Part shown: positions 1 to 4,512 of the stretch, piece by piece
Layout: each line of letters starts with the position of its first letter
Numbering within the stretch: position 1 is the first letter of the stretch
Assembly (NCBI GenBank): GCA_025966175.1
Contig: JAOPVN010000407.1
Location: 1 to 5,142 of the forward strand
DNA length: 5,142 nucleotides
Reading direction: 5' to 3'
Source: Modestobacter sp.
GTDB lineage: Bacteria > Actinomycetota > Actinomycetes > Mycobacteriales > Geodermatophilaceae
Translations under genes and position numbers: made by a program
The notes under the pieces: generated by a model
Seen by the model: only the letters and a program-made list of their open reading frames with translations
What the model was told of the DNA's origin: nothing
Databases searched by the model: none

Positions 1-1320
1 GTGCTGCGCGCCTTCGCCCCGCGCGACGGCGCCACCGGTCTCGGTGAGCCCCCCGGTGGGCGGCGTCCCGCCCGGCGCACCGCCGCCGCCCCGTTCTGGA
101 AGGCCGACGCCGCGGCCGATCCCTGGCGCGACCCCTACGCCCCGGCCGGGCTCGGCGCTCCCGCGCAGTACCCGGAGGAGGAGACCGACGAGGGCCCCGT
201 CGTCGTGGACGCGCAGGGGCGACGCAAGCTCCGGCTCCGCGACGTCTCGGTCCGGTTCACCGCGCTGGCCCTGCTGAGCCTGCTGCTCGTCGGGGTCCTC
301 GGCGGGACGACCGCCTGGTTCCTCGGCCGCACCGCCGACGAGCAGCCGCTGCTGGCGCCCGGCACCCAGCTCTCCCACGTCTCCCCGGGCGTCAGTCGCG
401 AGCCCGGCTCGGTTGCCGACATCGCCGCGCGGATCAGCCCGGCCGTCGTCTCCATCGAGGTGACGCTGACCAACGCCGGCGCCACCGGGTCGGGGGTCGT
501 GGTCGACGCCGAGGGCGGGTACATCGTCACGAACAACCACGTCATCTCCGGTGCCGCCGACGCCACCGACGCCTCGATCCGGGCCGTGTTCAGCGACGGC
601 AGCGGCTCCGCGGCGCGGATCGTGGGCCGCGACCCGGCCAGCGACATCGCCGTCCTCAAGGTCGAGAAGCCTGGCCTCGCCGCAGCGACCCTCGGCGAGT
701 CCGACGGCCTGGTCGTCGGCGACCCGGTCGTCGCCATCGGTTCACCGCTCGGGCTGGCCGGCACCGTCACCAGCGGGATCATCAGCGCCCTGGACCGGCC
801 CGTGCGGCTGTCCGGTGAGGGCAGCGACACCAACGCCGTGATCAGCGCCGTCCAGACCGACGCCCCGATCAATCCCGGCAACTCCGGTGGGGCGCTCGTC
901 GACGGCACCGGAGCGGTGATCGGCATCAACACCGCGATCGCCTCGGTCGGTGGCAACGGCACCACCGGCGGCTCGATCGGGCTCGGTTTCGCCATCCCGA
1001 TCGACACCGTGCGGAACATCGCCCAACAGCTCATCTCCACCGGGACGGCGGTGCACCCGTCGCTGGGGGTCAACGCCCGCACCGTCACCGACGGCACCCG
1101 GGACGGCGCGCTCGTGGTCAACGTCGAGCCCGGGAGCCCCGCCGCGGCCGCCGGCGTGCAGGAGCAGGACGTCGTGATCGCGGTCGACGGCAAGGCGGTG
1201 GCCAGCTCCGAGGAGCTCGTGGTCGCCGTCGACGCCCACAACCCGGGGGACACGATCACCCTGGAACTGGTCCGCGACCTCGGATCGCGCGAGGTCCAGG
1301 TCACCCTCGCCACGGCCTGA
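1..1320 (+). CDS. htrA: HtrA/DegP-family membrane-anchored serine protease with PDZ domain (5' end cut by window)
   Basis: Envelope quality-control protease that degrades misfolded extracytoplasmic proteins. In the 439 visible residues, 1-85 are a cytoplasmic Pro/Ala/Arg-rich tail ending in a basic stretch (RRKLRLR, 74-80). A single membrane helix follows at about 86-108, then a linker, a trypsin-like domain at about 135-345 and one PDZ domain at about 350-437. The catalytic triad is readable: His180 (TNNHV), Asp215 (SDIAVLK) and Ser295 (GNSGG). The substrate-loop motif GLGFAIP (327-333) is also present. The GTG at base 1 is probably an internal valine codon: from memory, mycobacterial HtrA continues upstream with further 'DPVL-xAFGRP'-like repeats, and the DPWRDP motif (40-45) lies in the interior of that tail. 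The gene is therefore likely 5'-truncated. tatB follows 114 bp downstream, as in Mycobacterium, where sigE and the anti-sigma gene rseA precede htrA. Control by an envelope-stress sigma factor is inferred from that synteny; no promoter is visible here. Confidence 0.95.
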   Translation: MLRAFAPRDGATGLGEPPGGRRPARRTAAAPFWKADAAADPWRDPYAPAGLGAPAQYPEEETDEGPVVVDAQGRRKLRLRDVSVRFTALALLSLLLVGVLGGTTAWFLGRTADEQPLLAPGTQLSHVSPGVSREPGSVADIAARISPAVVSIEVTLTNAGATGSGVVVDAEGGYIVTNNHVISGAADATDASIRAVFSDGSGSAARIVGRDPASDIAVLKVEKPGLAAATLGESDGLVVGDPVVAIGSPLGLAGTVTSGIISALDRPVRLSGEGSDTNAVISAVQTDAPINPGNSGGALVDGTGAVIGINTAIASVGGNGTTGGSIGLGFAIPIDTVRNIAQQLISTGTAVHPSLGVNARTVTDGTRDGALVVNVEPGSPAAAAGVQEQDVVIAVDGKAVASSEELVVAVDAHNPGDTITLELVRDLGSREVQVTLATA

Positions 1321-1333
1321 GCCCGGCCCGGCC

Positions 1334-1366
1334 TGAGCCGGACACCGGCTGGTGGTCCGGCGCTCA
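1334..1366 (+). terminator. Stem-loop just after htrA, possible terminator or attenuator
   Basis: A hairpin lies 13 bases after the htrA stop. TGAG (1334-1337) pairs with CTCA (1363-1366), CCGGAC (1338-1343) with GTCCGG (1355-1360), and ACC (1344-1346) with GGT (1351-1353). This gives 13 base pairs around a GGCT loop, with a one-base bulge at 1354 and a two-base bulge at 1361-1362. No T-tract follows, so classical intrinsic termination is uncertain. It could reduce read-through into tatB or stabilise the htrA 3' end. The pairing is seen directly; the function is inferred. Confidence 0.4.
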
Positions 1367-1388
1367 GCTGCTGGACAGCCGGCCCACC

Positions 1389-1394
1389 TACGCT
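1389..1394 (+). promoter_or_regulatory. Possible -10 element for tatB
   Basis: TACGCT fits the actinobacterial TANNNT -10 pattern. It is 40 bases upstream of the tatB start and would give a short 5' leader containing the ribosome binding site. I found no convincing -35 hexamer 16-19 bases upstream, so this is weak. tatB may instead be transcribed by read-through from htrA. Confidence 0.25.
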
Positions 1395-1423
1395 GGACCC
1401 GATCGCGATGCGTGGCGGGGCGG

Positions 1424-1430
1424 AAGGAGG
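1424..1430 (+). promoter_or_regulatory. Ribosome binding site that fixes the tatB start
   Basis: AAGGAGG is a near-perfect Shine-Dalgarno sequence four bases before the GTG at 1435. It supports that GTG rather than the in-frame ATG at 1408, which lies upstream of this site. Confidence 0.75.
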
Positions 1431-1434
1431 ACCG

Positions 1435-1830
1435 GTGTTCGACTCGATCGGCTGGGGCGAGATCGTCGTCCTGGCGTTGGCGGCGCTGTTCATCTTCGGG
1501 CCCGAGCGGCTGCCGTCGCTGGCGAAGGACGCCGCCACTGGTTTGAAGAAGGTCCGCGAGGCGATCACCGGGGTGCGCGGTCAGCTGCACGACACCCTCG
1601 GCGACGACTTCGACCACCTGCGCGACGTCGACCTGCGGCAGTACCACCCCAAGACGTTCATCCGGCAGCAGCTGCTGGCCGATGACGACGACACCCCGGT
1701 GCGCCGGGGGAGCGCCACCGGCAGCACCGGGGTGGCCGCCAGCGCCTCCGCCGGCCGGGTGCGGCCCTCGGAGATGACCCGCAGCCGCGACTCCGCGACG
1801 CCCCCGCCCTTCGACGCCGACGCGACCTGA
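1435..1830 (+). CDS. tatB: Sec-independent (Tat) protein translocase subunit TatB
   Basis: TatB works with TatC as the receptor for twin-arginine signal peptides and helps export folded proteins across the cytoplasmic membrane. The 131-residue protein starts MFDSIGWGE, the usual TatB N-terminus. The acidic residue Glu9 corresponds to Glu8 of E. coli TatB. A short membrane helix (about 5-21) is followed by the hinge FGPERLP (21-27), an amphipathic helix (about 28-55), and a charged then Ser/Pro-rich disordered tail. The tail ends PFDADAT, closely resembling the end of mycobacterial TatB as I remember it, which also has 131 residues. The GTG start at 1435 was chosen for its strong Shine-Dalgarno sequence and because the family begins at this Met-Phe; starting at ATG 1408 would add nine atypical residues. 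Placement directly after htrA is conserved in actinobacteria. The 3' end converges with the hydrolase gene, leaving only 8 bases between stop codons. TatA is the main alternative, but the IGWGE start and the long tail favour TatB. Confidence 0.93.
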   Translation: MFDSIGWGEIVVLALAALFIFGPERLPSLAKDAATGLKKVREAITGVRGQLHDTLGDDFDHLRDVDLRQYHPKTFIRQQLLADDDDTPVRRGSATGSTGVAASASAGRVRPSEMTRSRDSATPPPFDADAT

Positions 1831-1838
1831 TCGCGGGG

Positions 1839-2690
1839 TCAGCTCCGGGGTGCCTCGGCGAGGACCGTCCGCAGGAAGCCGCTGACCGCGCCGAGACTGC
1901 CCGGGGTGTCGAAGGCGGGATCCTCGTGGTTGGCGCCGGCCAGCAGCATCAGGTCAGCCGTCGCCCCGGCCGCGGACAGCGCCTCGACGAGCCGGCGACT
2001 CTGCACACTGGGGATCAGCCCGTCCCGGTCCCCGTGCACGACCAGGAACGGCGGGGCGTCCGGGCGGACGTGCGTGAGCGGGCTGGCCGCACGGGCGCGT
2101 GCCGGATCGTCGGAGGCGGCGCTCAGCCCCAGCAGCCGGGCCTCGAACGACGGCGACGGTGGCGGCCCGCTGCGGAACGGTGGCGGTGGCCCCTCCGGCT
2201 CGTCGGTCTCCAGCCCCAGCAGGTCGGTGGGCGGGAACCAGGCCACGACTCCCTGCACCGAACCTCCCTGCACCGAACCGTCGCCGAGCTGCGGGTCGGC
2301 GTCGTCGGGACAGAGCCCGAGCAGGGCGGCCAGGTGGCCGCCCGCGGAGGCGCCCCAGGCGCCGATCCGCCCGGTGGCCAGGCCGTGTTCCGCGCCGTGC
2401 GCACGCAACCAGCGGACGGCGGCCCGGGCGTCCTCGAGCTGCGCAGGGAAGGTCGCCGTGTCGGTGAGCCGGTAGTCGATCGATGCCACCGCGATGCCGC
2501 TGCGGGCGACCGGGACGAGCCGGTCCCCGGCCCGGTCGGTGCGGGAGCCGCGCGCCCAGCCGCCACCGTGCAGGTACACGCAGACCGGCACCTCACCGTT
2601 CCCGACGGGGCGGTAGAGGTCCAGCTGCAGCGGCTGCCCGGCCGGCTCGGCGAACACGAGGCCGCGGCGGACCTCGATCCCGTCGCTCAC
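1839..2690 (-). CDS. Alpha/beta-hydrolase fold esterase or lipase-like protein
   Basis: Predicted soluble serine hydrolase acting on carboxylic esters or similar small substrates; the substrate is unknown. The 283-residue protein has the oxyanion-hole motif HGGGW (41-45), the nucleophile elbow GASAGG (113-118, Ser115), a likely acid in HGDRDGLIP (Asp223) and a likely His255 in GANHE. The triad order is normal and the length is typical of the Aes / BD-FAE-like esterase group. A Gly/Pro-rich stretch (about 163-182, with PPPP and PPPSP) sits in the lid region between core strands and looks like a flexible insertion. A five-residue unit, GSVQG, is repeated back to back at about 138-147. The gene starts at a GTG inside a GTGA overlap with the stop of the LLM oxidoreductase gene and has no clear Shine-Dalgarno of its own. 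It is therefore probably translated by coupling and belongs to that operon. There is no signal peptide, so it is probably cytoplasmic. A peptidase of the S9 type is less likely at this length. Confidence 0.9.
   Translation of the reverse strand: MSDGIEVRRGLVFAEPAGQPLQLDLYRPVGNGEVPVCVYLHGGGWARGSRTDRAGDRLVPVARSGIAVASIDYRLTDTATFPAQLEDARAAVRWLRAHGAEHGLATGRIGAWGASAGGHLAALLGLCPDDADPQLGDGSVQGGSVQGVVAWFPPTDLLGLETDEPEGPPPPFRSGPPPSPSFEARLLGLSAASDDPARARAASPLTHVRPDAPPFLVVHGDRDGLIPSVQSRRLVEALSAAGATADLMLLAGANHEDPAFDTPGSLGAVSGFLRTVLAEAPRS
2249..2278. repeat. Exact tandem duplication of a 15-bp unit inside the hydrolase gene
   Basis: The unit ctccctgcaccgaac occurs at 2249-2263 and again at 2264-2278 without a mismatch; one further base also matches. 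It is in frame and yields two adjacent GSVQG units in the hydrolase, so it changes length without breaking the protein. The lack of divergence suggests a recent slippage event. Confidence 0.9.
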
Positions 2691-3718
2691 CGGGCCGGCC
2701 GGGGCAGGTCGGCCAGCGCGGGAGCGACTTCCTTCGCCAGCAGCTCGGCGGTCTGCGCCGACTCGGCGTAGCTGGTGTCACCGAAGGCCAGGTCGACGGC
2801 GACGTAGTCGATGCCGGCCAGCTCCTGCTGCTGCCGGAGGTAGGCCAGCGCCTCGTCGGGGGTGCCGGCGAACGCGCCGCCCTTGTCGTGCCACTCGGTG
2901 AAGTCGCGCCCGGTCCGCTTCTCGAACGGGGACGGCAGCCCGGCGTGGTGCCAGGTGTGGTCGGTGTTGGCCCGCCACGGTACGAAGGCGCGGTTGGCGA
3001 TCCGCATCGCCTCGTCCCTGGTCGGCGCGACCACCATGTTCCGGGTGATCGCGGTGAGCGGGAGCTCGGCGTCCGGCTTGCCCTGGGCCGCCCACTCGGC
3101 GCGGAACCGGTCGGTGATGGGACGCACCAGGCGGGCATCGAGCAGCGCGGCCACGTTGAGGCCGAGCCCCGCGGCCCAGGCGGCCTTCTCCGGGTCGGCG
3201 ATGCCGTACCAGAGCGGCGGAGTGGGGCGCTGCACCGGAGCGACGACCATGGGCACGGAGTCGACGTCGTAGTACTCGCCGTGGTGGTCCAGCACCGGCT
3301 GGGTCAGCCCCTGGTGCAGGATCTCGACGAACTCGGTGAACCGGGCCCGGGTGGTGTCGTGGTCGATCCCGTAGTAGCCGACCTCCACCGGGGAGATGCC
3401 CCGGCCCATCCCCACCTCGAGGCGCCCGCCGCTCAGGTGGTCCAGCATCACGATCTCCTCGACCAGCCGGACCGGGTGGTACAGCGGCAGCGTGTTGACG
3501 AACGTGCCGATGCGCAGGCGCTCGGTGCGCTGGGCGACCGCGCTGAGGAACAGGTTGGGGGAGGGGGCCACGCCCAGCGGCGTCCCGTGGTGCTCGGCCA
3601 GGTGGTAGGCGCGGAAGCCCAGCCGGTCGTAGAGCTCGGTGAGCCGGAGCCGCTCCTCGTACTGCTCGCCGACCGGCCGTCCATTGGCGTCGATGTGGTC
3701 CATGATCCCGAGCTGCAC
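2687..3718 (-). CDS. LLM-class (luciferase-like) flavin-dependent oxidoreductase
   Basis: Member of the bacterial-luciferase-like family: TIM-barrel enzymes that use FMN (or F420 in some actinobacteria) to oxidise or oxygenate organic substrates. The 343-residue length is typical. Family landmarks are the start MQLGIMDHID (first barrel strand), LAEHHG (40-45, the place of the luciferase His44-His45 pair), HPVRLVEEIVMLDHLSGGRLEVGMGRG (81-107, the second half being the best family signature), and PLWYGIADPEKAAWAAGLGLN (168-188). The GTG start has a good Shine-Dalgarno (GGGAGAGG, bases 3729-3722) and matches the usual family N-terminus. The gene is the first of a two-gene operon: its stop codon overlaps the hydrolase GTG start by 4 bp. 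It is divergent from a MarR regulator, with a large palindrome between them. The AEHH and SGGRLEVG signatures suggest the FMN-type luciferase/monooxygenase group, but cofactor and substrate cannot be read from sequence. No flavin reductase gene is in the window, so a monooxygenase would need reduced flavin from elsewhere. Confidence 0.93.
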   Translation of the reverse strand: MQLGIMDHIDANGRPVGEQYEERLRLTELYDRLGFRAYHLAEHHGTPLGVAPSPNLFLSAVAQRTERLRIGTFVNTLPLYHPVRLVEEIVMLDHLSGGRLEVGMGRGISPVEVGYYGIDHDTTRARFTEFVEILHQGLTQPVLDHHGEYYDVDSVPMVVAPVQRPTPPLWYGIADPEKAAWAAGLGLNVAALLDARLVRPITDRFRAEWAAQGKPDAELPLTAITRNMVVAPTRDEAMRIANRAFVPWRANTDHTWHHAGLPSPFEKRTGRDFTEWHDKGGAFAGTPDEALAYLRQQQELAGIDYVAVDLAFGDTSYAESAQTAELLAKEVAPALADLPRPAR

Positions 3719-3721
3719 GTG

Positions 3722-3729
3722 CCTCTCCC
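3722..3729 (-). promoter_or_regulatory. Ribosome binding site of the LLM oxidoreductase gene
   Basis: Read on the minus strand, GGGAGAGG precedes the GTG start by three bases; its GGGAG core is six bases away. It supports the start at 3718. Confidence 0.65.
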
Positions 3730-3796
3730 GTCGTCCGCGTCGATGCGCCGGTGGACTCGTCCGCAGGTCGCCGGCGGGCCCCTCAGGTGGGTGTCG

Positions 3797-3815
3797 ACCA
3801 CTCCGGACGAGTGGT
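3797..3815. repeat. Perfect 7-bp inverted repeat in the LLM leader region
   Basis: ACCACTC (3797-3803) and GAGTGGT (3809-3815) are exact reverse complements around the five bases CGGAC. The dyad lies downstream of the predicted minus-strand promoter, inside the leader of the LLM gene. It is either a hairpin in that mRNA or a second protein-binding dyad. It shares no obvious half-site with the palindrome at 3829-3856. Confidence 0.6.
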
Positions 3816-3828
3816 GCAGGCCACAGAC

Positions 3829-3856
3829 GCCGATCGTATAGCGCTAAACGTTCGGC
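3829..3856. promoter_or_regulatory. 28-bp imperfect palindrome, likely MarR operator
   Basis: The left half is GCCGA-t-CGT-a-TAGC and the right half is GCTA-a-ACG-t-TCGGC; 12 of 14 positions are complementary, and the core TAGCGCTA (3839-3846) is a perfect 8-bp palindrome. It is the only AT-richer patch in this divergent region. It covers the -10 and the whole spacer of the predicted LLM promoter, and also the -35 zone of the predicted marR promoter. MarR proteins are dimers that bind such dyads between divergently transcribed genes, so I infer one operator repressing both directions. The palindrome is seen directly; that it binds the adjacent regulator is inferred from position and family behaviour. 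Confidence 0.75.
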
Positions 3857-3862
3857 TGTCCG
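3833..3862 (-). promoter_or_regulatory. Predicted promoter of the LLM-hydrolase operon
   Basis: On the minus strand, a -35 CGGACA (3862-3857) and a -10 TACGAT (3838-3833) are separated by 18 bases. The -10 fits the actinobacterial TANNNT consensus very well, and the -35 shares GACA with TTGACA. Transcription would start near 3826, leaving a leader of about 108 bases. The -10 and spacer lie within the palindrome at 3829-3856, the expected geometry for repression. Confidence 0.55.
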
Positions 3863-3866
3863 CCCC

Positions 3867-3872
3867 TAGGCT
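3867..3872 (+). promoter_or_regulatory. Predicted -10 of a leaderless marR transcript
   Basis: TAGGCT (TANNNT) ends six bases before the GTG at 3879, so transcription would begin at or next to the start codon. There is no plausible Shine-Dalgarno at useful spacing, which agrees with a leaderless mRNA, a common arrangement in actinobacteria. The -35 position (about 3844-3849) is not consensus-like and falls inside the palindrome. Confidence 0.55.
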
Positions 3873-3878
3873 CGGGGT

Positions 3879-4427
3879 GTGGCGGAACAGGAGGCTGCCG
3901 GCCCGATCGACCGGGTCGACCAGGTGCAGGCTGCCTGGCGGGCGGAGCTGCCCGACTGGGACGTGAGCTCGGTGGGCGTCATCGGTCGACTGGTGGAGCT
4001 GGCGCACTGGACGGAGCAGGCGCGCGGTGCGGCACTCGCCGCGCACGGCAGCGACCGGGCGACGTTCGACCTGCTGGCCACGCTCCGCCGGGCCGGCCCG
4101 CCGTACCGGCTGACCGTCGGTGAGCTGCAGCGGCTGAGCCTGGTCACCACCGGCGCGGTCTCGCAGCGGGTCGAGCGCGCCGCGCGCCGCGGGCTGGTGC
4201 GCCGCACCCCCGTGGCGGGCGACGCCCGCAAGGTGGTCGTCGAGTTGACCGCGGACGGTCGGGCGGCGGCCGCGGAGCTGCTGCGGGTGGTGCTGGACGC
4301 CGAGCAGGGGGTCCTCGAGCCGCTGGGTGCCGACGAGCGGCGGGTGCTGGAGGAGTTGCTGCGCGCCTGGTCGGTCGGGCTGGGCGCGGCCCGCGCCGTC
4401 GGCCCAGAGGCCGACCCGCCGTCCTGA
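3879..4427 (+). CDS. MarR-family winged helix-turn-helix transcriptional regulator
   Basis: Predicted dimeric DNA-binding repressor that usually releases DNA when a small phenolic, aromatic or lipophilic ligand binds. The protein has 182 residues. An N-terminal dimerisation helix region (about 15-57, with SSVGVIGRLVELAHWTEQ) is followed by FDLLATLRRAGPPYRLTVGEL (63-83). The recognition helix is TTGAVSQRVERAARRGL (90-106), and the wing is VRRTPVAGDARKVVVELTADG (107-127), where the GDARKV segment matches the usual D-x-R-x-V wing. The C-terminal dimerisation helices span about 128-172. The GTG start at 3879 is chosen because a -10 hexamer lies just upstream and the N-terminus matches family length. 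It is divergent from the LLM-hydrolase operon, and the palindrome between them suggests autorepression and control of that operon. The inducing ligand cannot be predicted, but it is likely a substrate or product of the neighbouring enzymes. Confidence 0.92.
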   Translation: MAEQEAAGPIDRVDQVQAAWRAELPDWDVSSVGVIGRLVELAHWTEQARGAALAAHGSDRATFDLLATLRRAGPPYRLTVGELQRLSLVTTGAVSQRVERAARRGLVRRTPVAGDARKVVVELTADGRAAAAELLRVVLDAEQGVLEPLGADERRVLEELLRAWSVGLGAARAVGPEADPPS

Positions 4428-4439
4428 CCGCCCGGACGA

Positions 4440-4476
4440 CGAGAGGCCGGCCTCCCGGAGGGAGACCGGCCTCTCG
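4440..4476. terminator. Strong hairpin between convergent marR and mrp, likely bidirectional terminator
   Basis: CGAGAGGCCGG (4440-4450) pairs perfectly with CCGGCCTCTCG (4466-4476). After one C/A mismatch (4451, 4465), CTCCC (4452-4456) pairs with GGGAG (4460-4464) around the loop GGA. That is 16 base pairs with one mismatch. It begins 12 bases after the marR stop and ends 28 bases from the mrp stop. Neither strand has a T-tract, but long GC hairpins without U-tails are common between convergent actinobacterial genes, so termination in both directions is the most likely role. Confidence 0.75.
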
Positions 4477-4478
4477 GC

Positions 4479-4512
4479 TCTGACCCGTTACCGGCTCTGG
4501 CTCGTTACCGGC
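4479..4512. repeat. 17-bp tandem duplication across the mrp stop codon
   Basis: Two adjacent 17-bp units, 4479-4495 and 4496-4512, match at 15 of 17 positions, sharing the block cgttaccggc. The unit at 4496-4512 contains the mrp stop (TAA on the minus strand, 4507-4505). The other copy lies just downstream of the gene and carries the same TAA in a different frame. Four more bases (4475-4478) start a third partial unit. Confidence 0.8.

Noticed and set aside
1408..1434. Earlier ATG start for tatB
   Set aside because: It lies upstream of the strong Shine-Dalgarno at 1424-1430 and would add nine residues not seen in TatB proteins, which begin at the Met-Phe encoded at 1435.
135..1568. A 477-codon open frame on the minus strand opposite htrA
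   Set aside because: Antisense shadow of a gene with clear catalytic motifs. The translation is low-complexity (Ser/Pro/Thr-rich) with no recognisable domain, as expected for GC-rich codon patterns read backwards.
1926..2771. A 281-codon plus-strand frame opposite the hydrolase
   Set aside because: Antisense to a complete alpha/beta-hydrolase with triad motifs; its composition is typical of a shadow frame.
2483..3841. A 452-codon open frame on the plus strand opposite the LLM gene
   Set aside because: Its Arg/Gly/Val-rich translation has no family signature, while the minus strand encodes an unmistakable LLM enzyme over the same bases.
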